Shown: positions 16,396-29,785, numbered from the stretch's first letter. The stretch is DNA of 64,000 bases from Selaginella tamariscina (GCA_003024785.1 PUQB01000346.1:45927-109926); one strand, 5' to 3'. Notes: generated by a model not told the origin, from the letters alone. Made by a program: numbers and translations.

Positions 16396-16763
16396 AATAA
16401 TAAATTTCTTAGTTAGGAACCACGACAAAGAAGCATGACCTTTCACGTACTAGATTCCTATACAATTATGTACTACACAATATAGTAGTACATTGTGTAG
16501 TACATACTCCTAGTACCGGATAACGGACGCTCAAGATCATCTGCAAAGATCTGACGGTGATAAGGAGGACCATAAATAAGATTAATAATAAATTTCCTAG
16601 TTAGGAACCACGACAAAAAAGCAATACAAATTCAAGACGCATGTACTATATTCTCTCTCCTATACAACTATGTACTACACAAATATAGTAGTACACTGTG
16701 TAGTACCGGAGAACGGACGCTCAGGATCATCTGCGAAGATCCTACGGTGATAAGGAGGACCAA
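16396..16763 (+). repeat. Direct duplication of a 180-base unit with internal palindrome
   Basis: Copies at about 16396-16573 and 16584-16763 share AAATTTCYTAGTTAGGAACC, GTACTACACAA and AACGGACGCTCARGATCATC. Copy 1 holds a perfect 12-base inverted repeat (GTACTACACAAT at 16470-16481, ATTGTGTAGTAC at 16492-16503). The copies differ by short indels and substitutions. This could be two adjacent MITE-like insertions or an old tandem duplication. Confidence 0.75.
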
Positions 16764-17848
16764 AATGTCTTCCAAGGAAGCATTTGCGTGTTGTAATTTG
16801 GAAAATATCGTTTACCTGCACGCCTTAGATGATGTAAATAATCTCAAAATGCTCTTAATAACCCTCGTGTGATAGTACATAGTACAAATTCTGTACTACC
16901 AATGTTTTGAATATATATAAGGATCGAGCAATCCTTGTGTAGATACATATTGGTTCTTCATTGGGTGTGTATAATTCAACACTTGCTTGTAGAATTCTCT
17001 CTCTATTCATCATATTCATCTGATTATGCATAGATTCACAATTAGTGAGCAAGATCTGTTAATATTTGTTAACAGTTCATAGTACAATTCGTATGTATAT
17101 GAAAGCTTCTGTAACATGTACTGAATATATGTGTGTGTAAATGTATATGTGTAGCAGTAGCTCGGGAGAGACAATGCATGACAGCTAGAAAGAGGAGCAC
17201 AATTTTGCTTCACTTGTGGCTTTGATGCACTGCCTCTTCCCTGGCTGCAGCTTCCTACACATATTACATTATTGTCGCTGAATTTTACTCTGTTAATTGT
17301 GTGTGTGTGTGTATACATATATATACTATATAGATATACATATTCTCTAATATGCTCTGTTTTAATTTAAATTCAAAATTCAAAATTCAAAATTCAAACG
17401 GATTACTGAGCAGTTCGGGGGGCGCTAGGAAGGTAAAGACCACACTCCTAAACTTGTAAGTGATAGAGAGAGATAGGGAGGGAGGGAGGGAGAGAGAGAG
17501 AATGCAGATTTCACACTTATATTAATGGAGTTTTCTTTTGCATTGTACACACGCACACACGCACACACACATATATTATACATCTCAATTTTTGTTATTT
17601 GTACTTTGTAAATGAAGGATGAAGGATTGAAGAACATATGCGGATGTTCTTCATTGTATGTATATATCTTGTGTATCAGTCGGAGGTGATGTGGCATGTT
17701 AACATGATCTGCACCGTTGATATTCAAATCCAACGCTTGAAAGAAAATAAAACACATTAATTTAACCGACGGTTGATTCGCACGCCACATTGTTAATTAG
17801 GTTGTTACTAATAATTGTAAAACGGAGAAGCCCTAACTAGGGTTTAGG
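16764..17848. other. Intergenic region upstream of RPF2
   Basis: Contains a TG repeat (17300-17312), a CAAAATT repeat (about 17370-17397), and GCACCGTTGAT / ATCCAACGC motifs near 17712-17735. Bases 17431-17475 resemble the end of RPF2 exon 1 with its splice donor. An AAACCCTA/CTAGTTAGGG telobox-like site (17831-17846) sits 2 bases before the RPF2 start codon. No independent gene seen. Confidence 0.45.
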
Positions 17849-19567
17849 ATGAACGGAGGAGCGCTGCGTGTGCTGAAGCCGAAGACGAAGCGGGCGAAGA
17901 GGGAGCTTGAGAAGCGCGCTCCTAAGATTGTAAGTGATTAGAGAGAGAGGTCACACTGAGTGGAATAGATTCCTTCTGTATCGGGAAAAGAAATATACCC
18001 AATCTTTCATTATAAAGAATCCTAAATGATAAACATCTACAGACGATATAAGAAATGCTTTATAATAGTATAGGGAATTATATTAATGGAATGCCAGACA
18101 ATACATTACCGTCTTCTTGTAAGAGATCATTTGTGAAATGGTTAGTCATGACTCTTTAATCATGAAAATGTATGCCCTTTGCCTCCCATTATATATATAT
18201 ATATATATATATATGACACATATTAATGACGATCCCAATTCCAAAGATTCTATTGGTATGCATTTACGAACTACAAACAAGGATAATTAACAATTACGTA
18301 TGTAAGCTTCATGTGTTTTCTGCAGAAAGAGAATGTGAAGAAGGCACTGTTGCTTCACGGAACTACATCCTCTGCCGTCGTTAAAGGCGTTCTAAGCGAT
18401 TTGCATCATTTGAAGAAAGAGGGTGGAAATTCTGTCTTATGGACCCGCAAGAACGAGAATATTCTGCCTTTTGAGCCCGCTGGAGCTGCTCCTCTTGAGT
18501 ACTTTTCAAAGAAAACAGACTGCAGCCTTTTCGTGGTACGTTTCGTATGTATGTGTTAGTAGATATGTGCTATGTCTTACATATAAGTCTAAAGTTTTGG
18601 GTAGAAATCATGTTTACTTTTCAATTCTCTTATGCTTCTTCTTTCCTTACGACCAAAGCATTTGTAAGAGCTTTTATAATGAAATATATGAATACATCTG
18701 TTGTACTGGTAGACTTGTATATACACTGTTTCACACTATTACATAGAGAGGCATGCATATATATGGTTCGTGTATCTGTGCAATATCTCCAATGATACGT
18801 TCTTATATAAACATCTCCTAATTTTGTAGTTTGCATCACATTCCAAAAACGGCCTCACAACCTTGTATTCGGAAGAATGTACGATCATCATGTGTATGAC
18901 ATGGTGGAGCTTGGTGTGGAGAGGTACAAATCGATCCAAGGTTAGTATATGTTCATAAACTAGTTATATATATATATTAGTATAATAATTATGTAAGAAT
19001 ATGCATGTGTCTTTTAAGAACTGACAGTTAGTGCTACATTAAAGATCTGAAAGGCGGTGGCAAATACTCTCCACAGCGAGGATCAAAACCCTGTTTTGCT
19101 TTCATTGGTGAGGCGTTCGAATCTGATGAGAAATGCAAGCAGTTCAAGTGTATTATTCTTGACTTCTTCAGAGGAGAGGTATGATTATGTATAACTAAAT
19201 AAAAATGTCCTTACATGTATGTGTGTATGGCAGGAAGTGGACAACCTCAACTTGGCGGGGCTTGATCACGTAATCATCTGTGTAGCTACGCCAACTAAGG
19301 TACTTAATAACCAAGTTTTGATTGCGAATTAACAGAAGCTGATGTTATTTTTAACAGATATTATTCAGGCATTCTGCAATACGTTTAATGAAATCCGGCT
19401 CTAAAGTTCCACGTATCGAGCTCGTTGATGTTGGTCCTTCTCTGGATTTAACAATTAGACGTAATCAGAATCCTGGCGAGGAATTACAGAAGGAAGCATT
19501 GAAGACTGTCACCAAGTCTTCTAAGAAGAAGGTATCGGTGTGTGTGTGTAATTACCAGGTGTAGTGG

Positions 19568-19598
<31 letters not shown>

Positions 19599-20035
19599 AC
19601 TGTATATATCTGTGGGTACAGAGTCTAAGTGTTTACGCAGCACGTTATACTGCTGTAGTTAAAAATACGTGTATGAATAGCATGCATACTGTAGTTAATC
19701 AAGTATGATTATTGTGTTGTCATTTTCCATTAGGTGAAGAATGTGAGCACGGATCCACTCGATGGCAAGGTTGGAAGGATATACGTGCCGAAGCAAGAGG
19801 TAAGATCTTCTTTCCACACACTTAATATGAACATTTATATGCACATCTCTGTACACTCACACGCGTGTGTGTATATATATTATGTATGGTAGATATAAAC
19901 TATGTTTTGCAGGTTGGAGGCATTGCATTGAAGAAAATGAAGGGATTGAAAAGGGAAAGGCGTGAAGCAGCTGCTGGCGTGGTTAATGGTGGAGATGATC
20001 AAGGATCGAGAAAGAAACTACGAGAAGACGAGTAA
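17849..20035 (+). CDS. RPF2: Ribosome production factor 2 homologue (Brix domain)
   Basis: RPF2 works with RRS1 to load the 5S RNP onto pre-60S particles in the nucleolus. Eight exons: 17849-17929, 18326-18535, 18840-18940, 19045-19178, 19234-19299, 19358-19531, 19734-19799 and 19913-20035. Diagnostic stretches are KRAKRELEKRAPKI, WTRKNENILPFEPAG, LEYFSKKTDCSLFV, LVFGRMYDHHVYDMVELGVE, RGSKPCFAFIGEAFES, EVDNLNLAGLDHVIICVATP and VPRIELVDVGPSLDLTIRRN, all in Brix/RPF2 order. The C-terminus is basic (ALKKMKGLKRERREAA) and ends KKLREDE, about 317 residues, normal for the family. Exon 3 has one frame break: an A-run at 18845-18849 has five A where six would restore SKKRPHNLV, a classic homopolymer loss. 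The other exons are clean. A telobox-like motif lies immediately upstream, as is usual for plant ribosome-biogenesis genes. Confidence 0.93.
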
Positions 20036-23000
20036 ATCTGTATTCAAGGTAGTTCTTTTTATAATTTAATTTGATTTTACTAGATAATATACAATTAGAC
20101 ATATATATTTGAGCAGAACTGTGTCTCTCTCTCACACATACACACACACAGAGTAATGCAGCACGTGTTTTAAGAAGTGTAGACCTACGTATGTTTTAAA
20201 TAAACCATAGATAGATATCTTACAGTTTATACATGTGTGTAATACTTGTGAAATGATAGATAAGATTAGATGACTTATCAGATACAAACTAAAAGACACT
20301 GACTTATTTTATGTTATATAGCTAATTATCACATAACATTATATATACAAAATACTTGCCATACCATCTTGCTTTAATATATCAAGGTTAAGAGAGATAA
20401 AATAAAGGGAAAATTACATTTATTACCTTTTAAATTTATCATATTTAAGTATATATTTCTAGAGGTTTTATATTTACATATATACCCTTCTACAAGTTTT
20501 AAATTTACATAGATGCTTTTGAAAAACTTCAATCACGATATTTTGATTTTTAAAATAAAAATATATTTTCAGTTCATAATATATTGCAAATGAAATAATT
20601 AAAGTTTATTAAGTGTTAAATGTCATAATATAATTATTTTTAAAAAATGGAATATTTTAAAAATAATAATATATATATATATATGTGTTTAATAGGTTGT
20701 AATTTGGATCTAAATATAATAAAATATAATTTTTATTAATTTTTAAAAAATGTTTTTTAATTTTTAATTTTGAAATTTATAAAGTTTTAAATTGAAGTTT
20801 AAGGGATATATATGTAAATATAATAAATTTTAGAGTATAAATGTAATTTTTCTTAAAATTAAACAATGTTTATTATTAATTTTGGAATTAGTAATAGTGG
20901 GTTAAGTTTAATGGAAAAAAAAAACACTTTTAACATCATGTAAATTTCTATAAGGGTTTTAAAGCATTTTTATATATAACATTTGCTTTTAAGAAATTTA
21001 TATCTCATAAAATAAGCTAAGATGAATAATTTATCATCTTAAAAAGAACACTCTTTAAATAAGTATTTACCTATTTACAAATTTGAAACTTATAATAAAC
21101 AAAATCACATTAAAACATGTTTGTGTCTTAAATAATTAAGCCAAGCCTAAAAAAGCAATCTATATGAACATATTAAATAACAAGATTTTAAAAGGGACAC
21201 CTTTTCCCAAGAAAAAAATAAACCTTGAATTTGACTTTGTAAATTCTTTATATATAAATCTTTTACATTATCTCAAAAGTAAATATTGTAATTAACATCA
21301 TTATGAGTATTGTTTTTAAACTTATTTTAACAAGATTTGTCTTGAAACAGTTGTAGTAATGTCAACATGAATTACCATTAAAATATGTTAAAGCTTCATT
21401 AATGCAATAAAACCCATTTAAATTATTTAATCATTCTTATAAATATTTCAATAATTTAACACCCCAAGTTTTTAAAAGAATTTTGTAATATGCAAGTGAA
21501 AGAGTCAAGTTTTCCTTCCATTTAATAAGGTTTTAAACATCAACCATTTTATAATTTAGTTCTAAACTCAAAAACATACTTAAAATAATATTTAACACGA
21601 CTAAATAATCTTCATTATATAGCCTTTCTTTCAGATTTTAAACAATTTTCTCAACTACTTTCTTTTTTATACTAGAGATTAAGAAGTATATAATTTATTT
21701 TTGCTTATTAATATGAACTTAACTTATGTCATTAATTTACATTCTTTGTGCCATTCTAACTTTTACACCTTAAGGAGGAAGCCTATCCTTTAGTGTTAGT
21801 ATTGGTGGATCTATGTTATTATGACCAAATAAGCAACATCTAAAGAGTTAATTAATTCTTAATATGATTATATATTTGATGTTAAAGTACATATCTTACT
21901 AATCCAAAGGTTGAGGCGGCATATATCTTAACTCACAATATTTATGTTTTTGTTTAATTGTGAGAATGAAGTTTAAGTTGCTTAAGAGTTCAATTGGCAT
22001 TTATAAGTCATATTCATAGTCCTTATGTCTAAAGAGCTATGGTGAAATGGTGTCACATGAACATGTGACACTAGGCTAAATGATACATGATATAACTCTT
22101 AAAGCATGAACTTTGTAATGGGGTTGTGAAACAAATAGGGGTTGAAAATCCTGGCAATCGTATGTATTTGTGTGCATTAAGATACTAAGCTTTAAACATA
22201 TGCTCAATAGAGGTTAAACTCATAATTGAGTCATTAAATCTTGGCTAAAGGTGTTTTTTTTGACAGTGTGTAAATCTGTTTAAAGGTTGTACACCCTAAG
22301 CTCATTAACAAAAATCCTTTTGTGAAGCACTTGTGTTTATATCTATCTTAGACGCACACTCTTGATTTTATTATTAAATACTAACCCTATGTCTAAACTA
22401 CCCATAAAAATGGCGTATAATAGTATTATAAGAATAATTAATAATTCATTAATTATTAAAAATATTAATTTGACATGATTAATAAAATTAAAATTGATTA
22501 GAAAAACAAATAAATTAGAAATAGATTATAGTATTCATGTAATAAAGATTAATTGATTATTAATAAATATTAATTAAATAATTTAAATAATTAATTATTA
22601 AAAATTTAGGAACTAGGGTGTTCTTGGCCTCACAAACCCTCAAAGGCAGTTCACATGTGCCCTCGCCCTCACATGAGGGTGAAGGTGAGGGTGAGGGTTA
22701 TACACGATCTATTTACCCTTGTGTTATTAATTTAAATTTAATAAATTGTATTTTTAAAATAAAATAAAAGTGTTCTTTATTAAATTAAAAAATGAAATTA
22801 ACAAAAAAAAAAGAAAAAAAACTCTCTAACAAACAGTTTGCAGGTTAATGACGGACACCTTAATTTAGTAATAACACAACACAATGGTAACCGTCCGATC
22901 ATGCATGCGTACTGTTTCTTTTACCATCGCACGGCTCAATACAAATTGCTAAAAAACTTCATGTAATGTTGTTTAGCAAACCTGCTAGTATTTGATGAAA

Positions 23001-23599
23001 TATTTAGATTAAAGGCATTGGATTTGAACATATTTGAATATTCTTGTTAATTAAATTTTTTAAAAATTTATCAAACAATCCCTGTATATAAATACAACCA
23101 AAGTATAAAACGACCCTGGAAATACACCGGATATCTTAATTTAAATATGTATGTATATACATATGTTTGCATGTGTATGCATAGTTTGTGTGTGTGTATT
23201 TCTATATCATACTCTAATAATTATACGATAATCGTGTAAGCTAGAATCCGTCCACCAACTCCTATGGCGATGGGATGAATGCGTGAAATCTTAAACATGT
23301 TCAAATTCCAGGAACCTTCAACAATTTTATAATATTTGACAAGGAAGTCCTCACAATATATTAGGTATTCATGTATTTCACGTAATCTCTCCCTCTCTAT
23401 CAACTTGACAACTATATAGTGAATAATCTCACAATTTTAAGAAATCTCTAGGTGCACCTAAGTTTGATGATGCCACTATTTTGACAATATTGAGCACATT
23501 GAGCATCTTCCTGCGAGATTACTCCTAGCCAAATCTTAGTATATAACGAGCACCATCCTTTGCACAAAAAATATAGCAGTTCTTTCATATATACATACA
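20036..23599. other. Long AT-rich intergenic region
   Basis: No gene, RNA or recognisable transposon protein seen. It is mostly degenerate AT-rich sequence. The one GC-rich island (about 22615-22705) has CCCTCA-CA-TGAGGG and a run of GAGGGT/GAAGGT units with potential to form a G-quadruplex. ATCYNNCCGTCCG-like words occur near 22880. Confidence 0.4.
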
Positions 23600-24129
23600 A
23601 TGAAGTCCTTTAGTATGCAGGTCCTTGTTCGCTAGCAACTCTAGTAGTATTCATGTCTAGTGTTTCTGCTATTGCATGTAACTATACTATATTTGAATTT
23701 TATGTGCATGATATAGTGAACTTAGACAATCCGGCAAATGCAACTTCAGTTTTAGTTGCAGGGCCGAACAACAACGTGCGAAACCTCAGTCAGCTGGGGT
23801 CTCTATTCGTGTTCGACGATAAAATCACTATAGGCCCCTTATCGAACTCCACAGAGATAGGAAGAGGTCAGGGAATATATGCGTTCGATTCCTTAAGCAC
23901 TGTCAGCCTGTTATACTCCTTCACCGCCGTGTTCACTAATGGGACTATAAGCTTGCATGGCCAGGAACAAGATTTTCTCAACAGGGCCGTGAGAGAGATT
24001 TCCATTATCGGTGGCACAGGAGCGTATCGCAACATCTATGGGTATGCAGAGATAAGGACCCAGCAGCTAATTCCACCTTTATCAGCAATTCTCAAGTTTA
24101 CCCTCTATATATTTAATCATTTCTGCTAA
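23600..24129 (+). CDS. Dirigent-domain protein
   Basis: Dirigent proteins are secreted eight-stranded beta-barrels that steer coupling of monolignol radicals, or act in related phenolic steps, in the apoplast. Visible features: FEFYVHDIV near the start, GPNNN, GSLFVFDDKITIGPLSNSTE, GRGQGIYAFDS, LLYSFTAVFTNGTISLHGQE and REISIIGGTGAYRNIYGYAE, the usual order of PF03018. The start at 23600 (MKSFSMQVLV, then LATLVVFMSSVSA) would give a secretion signal. A small indel near 23630 separates the two halves, so the uninterrupted frame begins only at 23653. Single exon, about 175 residues, usual size. N-glycosylation sites (NAT, NLS, NST, NGT) fit secretion. Confidence 0.85.
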
Positions 24130-26260
24130 TTACGCATGTATGCTTCTTAATAAACTATGATATTTGTTATATCAGTATGAAATTTTCATATATATTACTT
24201 AACCATGATATATTTTACTCACTAAAACATATATATTTATGTATAAATGCGTATGTATAAAATAATATACGAGCGTTATTATTTAATAATAGGACTATGC
24301 CAACGTGCCACACATATACACATAAGCTACTTACAACGTGGCCTACACATATGCATGCATATGTATGCATAAGATGTGTCTTTATGTATATATGTATGCA
24401 TTTGCTTCTACAGCTTCGATAAATGAGCTTATACAATTTAATGCCTATTAATATAAAATGTTGAAACAAATTAATTTTTAAATTAATTATATTATTTTTA
24501 TTAAGAATGCTAATGAGCATGTCTATTCATATTTAAGCTGTAGGACGATCTTTTTGAGTATGCCTTGAATTAATATTAAATAACTAATATTAATATTATT
24601 TCAATAAATTTTCCCATTGTATTAGATATTTTCAGCATCACTTGCTTAAAATTGACCCACTTTTAAATTAACTTTCTTTTTGTATTGAAGGACTTTATAT
24701 GCAACCTATTCTTCACCAATTTGTGGTCATGAACTTGTTAAATAATAATTTTCTATGAATCTAATATAAGATTGAATATTTGATTTTTCTTTCAAATTGA
24801 AGTTTCATTGTGTCAACTAGGTCAAATATTTATATTACAATTTTTGCATTTTAAAATCAATTAATATGGTTATCAAGTCATATCCGCTAAATGTAATAAC
24901 TAATGTGAACATTTGGGATTTAAATATTAGACAATCATTATTAATTCTAGAGTATCAAAATTGAAATTAATTATTTATAAAGTATGAATTAATTTAAAGG
25001 TGTTGTCAAAATACTAATTATTAAAATTAATGTAGAGGTTATGCTTTAGAACTTCAAAGTAACATTTACATAATCAATTGGAAAGTTGAAAATAAATATA
25101 ATGTTATAAATGTGTGAATATTATAAGTTAGAAAGACTTTTATTAAGTTTTTAGTAAGATAAGAAATTATGAATTATTAAATAAACTAGTTATTATGTAT
25201 TTTAGTGAATGAGTATAATAGGAATGGGTCCATTAAGACACATAATATTTAAAGATTGTCGATTGAGGCACTAGATGTAAATTGAATTTTCTAGTTTTCA
25301 TATTAATTTGATAGAAAGGTATATTAACTTATATTTGCTTTCTGAAATTAGTCAGTGTTTTGAATAATGCAAAGATTGTAAAATGTGAATGGTAGTGCTA
25401 TAACCAATGGATTGATAATTTTGACTTAAATCATAATTTAAATCACCAAATAAACCATGGTGATTTAAATTAATAAATTTTAAATTAATTTATATAATGA
25501 TTTTAATTAAATCAAATACATAAATTTAATCTTATATTCTTTAATTTTATAAATACTTTTTCAATTAATTTATTATAGAAATGATTAGTATATATATTTT
25601 ATATTAAAAATTAGGATTTATAAAAGATAGATTTTAAAGAATATACTATATCTTTATTATTCTCACCATCATAATGCATGTAGCGTTTTTAAGGTTTAGA
25701 AATTCATTGGAATTGCATTAGAATCTGTTAAGGATTTATCCCATTCACATCCCTTTTGATTTGAATTTAATTTTATTGGAATGAATTTATGTCAATGACA
25801 CACTAAGTGGATGGGTTAATTTTACGTTGGCATGACCTTATTATATATATGTGTACAACCATACACCTCTTTGGCCATATTGACATGTTTACAAAGAACA
25901 TAATTTTGGGAATAATACTCTTGTATCGAAAAGAGCTTTATTCCGATAAAAGTTTAATACCTAGTCTGATGAAACAAACAGAGCTAGGTATAAAGCAGAC
26001 TCTTATGTAGGGGTAATGAGAAACAATGAGGATGTAGAAATGTGAGGCTATAATACCATAATATGAGGATGTGAAAACATTGAAAAATCAAATAAATGTG
26101 AAGGTGTTGAATTAAGTATTTCAGATGAATCAAATTGCTTGTACATTTAACGACATGGTTGTCAAGTATGTTAAATAATAAAACAATGTTTTATTTCTTG
26201 TTAGCCTAGGGGCTGATAATCAACATTAATTAGAAGTGTCATAGTTTTAACCAAGAGTTA
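24130..26260. other. AT-rich intergenic region
   Basis: Low-complexity AT-rich sequence with no supported gene. Short open frames here (for example 24215-24520) have biased composition and no family features. Confidence 0.4.
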
Positions 26261-26269
26261 ACACGGTAA

Positions 26270-27790
26270 CATGTAATACTAAGTGCATTCGATATCATCA
26301 CCTTATGTGAACAACGCTAAGTCTTTTCAATACAACCTTAAGAGTCTAACTCAAATGCCGAAATAAACATGAGACTTAAGTCCTATCTTAAGTCCTATAG
26401 AATGACTATTCCCTGAATCCCAGAAGGATAACCCGAGTAAATTTAAGGCTTTGCCATAAGGCATGTCTTAGACATACCCCTACATAGAATTAAGGCATCA
26501 TCATTTATCCCTTAGGAATCACCCTCATAAGGGAGTACAAGCCTTATAGGGCAATAAGGAGTACCATGAACCACAACTAAATCTTAGGCATACCTTGTGA
26601 TAAATTAAGGCATCATCATTTATCCCTTGAGGAATCACCCTCATAAGGGAGTACAACCCCTATAGGGCAATAAGGAGTACTATGAACCACAATTAACCCT
26701 TGCAAAGTCATACCTTGACCTAGGATTAGCACTTAGCAAGGACACAAGTGTGTCGAAAGCGGACATGAGTGTTCTGCTAATCAAACTCCCTAAGGTAGGT
26801 TTGAATAACCCTTAAGTACAAGACCTCATGAGTGCTTACGAAAGGGATCTTGCTAATAAGTTTAAGTTATTCAACCCCTAGATTCCAAAGAACACCACCT
26901 AGTCAAGTGTGCCAATAACACACTTAATTACGAGATCTAACCTCCCTTAATTCGATGCTCAAGGCTTAACACCTTGATGTGAACACAAGCACTCTTGCTT
27001 TATAGAGTATCTAACCCCTCGATACAACAACCCCAAAGGGTGTGCCTCAAGTGTTATATTGTGTGTCATTTAATCTAGTGTTACATGTTCATGTAACACT
27101 GTTTCCAAGATGTGAATTAATGTCAAACCTCTTAGATTCAACAGTTACACCAGGTGCCACTCTAAATGTTAACTTAAAAACCCCTTTGTAAAGCTCAGGA
27201 ACTTGGTAAAGAAACTTCAACTAAGATCCCATGCCCACAATTGAACAAAGACACGAATGTACCTTACCTAGTTATGAGTGCTACATCTAGCTTGACATGA
27301 AGGAGGAGGTTGGAGATATGCCTCAACCTTTGACTTTTGAAACATACAGTCCGACAAACCTCCCAAATATGGATTCGCTAATGTTAAGGGTAAGCTACCC
27401 CAAATATGGGATGTACCCTATTTCTGAAAGTTCAGGCGACACAACAAAGGGTTGTGCATTAACGACACAAGCTAGAGCTTGCACTAATAAAGAGTAACGA
27501 GCTCAATCATGAACCCAAGAACCCTCACTACACATACTATTTAATATATGTGATAGAGGCCCCCATGTTTTCTTATTTATTGTAAGTGGGCTAACACAGA
27601 ATTTCATTCTAATGGAAATATATTTGATGAATTATCTTAACGACCTAGCAACCCTTAAATCCTAACCCAAGGGGTTTAGGGCATGGGGTTAGGTCAACCC
27701 TAGGGTTATGTCCGACATGCCGAACTCATCGGAATCAACTAGAAACCTAAATAGGGACATGAAAAACTATTATGTTGTTGTTGGGCAACC
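26270..27790 (+). repeat. Dispersed repeat family A, longest copy
   Basis: This segment is clearly related to three others in the window: 58180-58930 (same strand, matching 27160-27790), 38400-38690 (same strand, matching 26600-26900) and 37325-37670 (opposite strand, matching 26270-26580). It contains an internal tandem duplication of about 90-120 bases (26491-26580 and 26611-26692) built on GGAATCACCCTCATAAGGGA. It ends near GGGTTAGGTCAACCCTAGGG (about 27683). No coding domain was seen. It may be an LTR or untranslated part of a retroelement family, which I cannot prove. Confidence 0.75.
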
Positions 27791-28489
27791 ACTCTATTGG
27801 TTTACCTTTTATTCCTTTGATTGGCAAATGCCATATCAAGACGATGATTTCTCCAAGGTTCCGTTCATTCTTTATCATATACACATCTAACTCTAACCTT
27901 CTAAGCCATTTTCCTTATAAAATTCTGATCAATTGATATTCTTAAAACTCATTCTAATGAGTTCTAACAAGGCAATGGCGAAATCCCTCTATAATTGTCA
28001 ATTGTTAAACATGAAAACTCATCTTTCCTATTTAACCATTACCTCTTCAAGAACAATTAAAAAAGGTTATACAATTTTCTTTTTATCACTCTCAATATAC
28101 ATATATCAATTTACCTCTTATTTAAGCCATTATGATTGGTCTTCGAAGTCAAAGGTAAGAACGGATTTTGGTTATTGTTTTGTTAAACATATCATTCGAA
28201 ATATACATAGATTCTACACTTTGAAATCTTTAATTTGCACCTTCTATTAAAAACATGAGTACAAGAGAACAAGTGGTGGAGACCCCCCTTTTCTCTTACC
28301 CTAACTACCATAACATCTCCTTCTGCCATGTCAGCTTTTTTCCTTTTGAGATGTCCTTTTCTCTTGGTAAAAATTTCTTTTCTATGCAGCCTTTCTTCTA
28401 AACTACTTACAGAGCTTCCTACCCTATTCTCTTCATAATAAAATGTCCTATCCTCCTAACATTTTACCTTTAACATAGTTCTTTTTATT
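27791..28489. other. Unassigned AT-rich segment
   Basis: A 105-codon plus-strand frame (27933-28250) has low-complexity content and no recognisable family. Nothing else was supported. Confidence 0.3.
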
Positions 28490-28623
28490 AGTTTTAAAAT
28501 GCATAAGGACAAGGTCATCAATAGCATATTAAGAAGGTTATAATTGCGTTATTGTTAAACTTGGGACAACTTAAATGTTTTGTTGAGGTGGCACATAACA
28601 AAGGAAGAATCTAATTTAAGTAA

Positions 28624-29399
28624 CGGCCTTATTATATGGAATTATTTGCACCGGTTTTATCTCTCATCAAAAACCTTCAAAAATCAGCAACGTGGACATA
28701 AGTTTATAAAAATTGTGCCACGTCATAAAAAAGATTCTTTCACCATATAATAAGCACCAACAGATTTATGCCGGTTTTTTAGTAGTCCTAATTTATGCCG
28801 GTTCGGCTTGCAACATATTCTACATTCGTTCTTGGAGGTATATACACGCAATATAATGTATGTGGCTAGAGCGTGTGTGTATGTATATATTTGTGTGTAA
28901 GAATTCCTGTCTGCGTAATCATATATATGCACATCATCTTATTGTGTTATGTATGTGTCTATGTGTGTATGTATAAGTCTCTGTGCGATACACATCGAAA
29001 TTGTTTGAAACAGTAGCTTGGGTACCTCTGTTACGTGTGTTGGTGTGTGTATTTAAGCTGTATTATATATATAGATATGCCGTGTCATATGTAAAAGTGT
29101 CCATGTATAATGTGTTGTGTGTGTGTGTGTGTCTTTGTATATATGTAAATGTGTATGGAGATATCCATATATAATGTGTGTGTGTGTGTTTCTTTATATA
29201 TACGGAATATTTGTGTTAATATTGTGCTTATATATATACTATGCGCTTTCGTGTGTGTGAGTGTCAGATAGAAATCCCTGCGTATTCCTTCATATATTCC
29301 CAAGCACGTCTGTATATATATACGTATGTGTGTGTTCAAGTTGTTGAACACCTGAATGTTAACATATAGATAAGTGTATGTTCATAAGCTGTGTATGTA

Positions 29400-29481
<82 letters not shown>

Positions 29482-29785
29482 ATTGGCATGGGTGCTGTAC
29501 ATGATGGATCCGTTTTCCTCCAAGACGGAGCAGTACAATTGGTCAATGTTTTCTGGTCAACTTCATAAATATCGTGAAAGAACGAGAATCCTTCTCTCTC
29601 GACGCCTCAAGGGCGTCGAGAATGGGATGATTTATAAGGTGCAGTTATTGCAGAGAGAAGGTGTCACATAAGCCTTCACTCTCCTAATCAGCATTGCCTA
29701 TGTGGCACAAGAATTCTTTACAAATCCCTTACACATACGTCGACTTTTGAAAAACCCTTGTAAATACTTCCATATAATAAGGCCG
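28624..29785. mobile_element. Non-autonomous Tourist/PIF-Harbinger-like element (1,162 bases)
   Basis: Terminal inverted repeats are visible: the left end CGGCCTTATTATATGGAATT and the complement of the right end, CGGCCTTATTATATGGAAGT, agree for 18 bases and then imperfectly for about 18 more (TATTTRCA..GG.TTTT). TAA flanks both ends (28621-28623 and 29786-29788), the 3-base TWA target duplication of PIF/Harbinger elements. It carries no transposase, only TG/TA/CT microsatellites and a perfect 9-base hairpin (CTCGACGCC-TCAAG-GGCGTCGAG, 29598-29620). It is nested in a family B repeat, so it is younger than that repeat. Superfamily assignment is inference from TSD length and the GGCC-type end. 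Confidence 0.7.
29403..29479. repeat. (CT)n(AT)n microsatellite
   Basis: About 48 bases of CT followed by 28 of AT, inside the Tourist-like element. Frames read through it are artefacts. Confidence 0.92.

Noticed and set aside
22615-22705. Interstitial telomere repeat
   Set aside because: The units are GAGGGT/GAAGGT, not the plant TTTAGGG repeat, and are few.
27297-27497. 66-codon frame in repeat family A
   Set aside because: The second copy (58180-58930) does not keep the frame open, so it is not a conserved protein.
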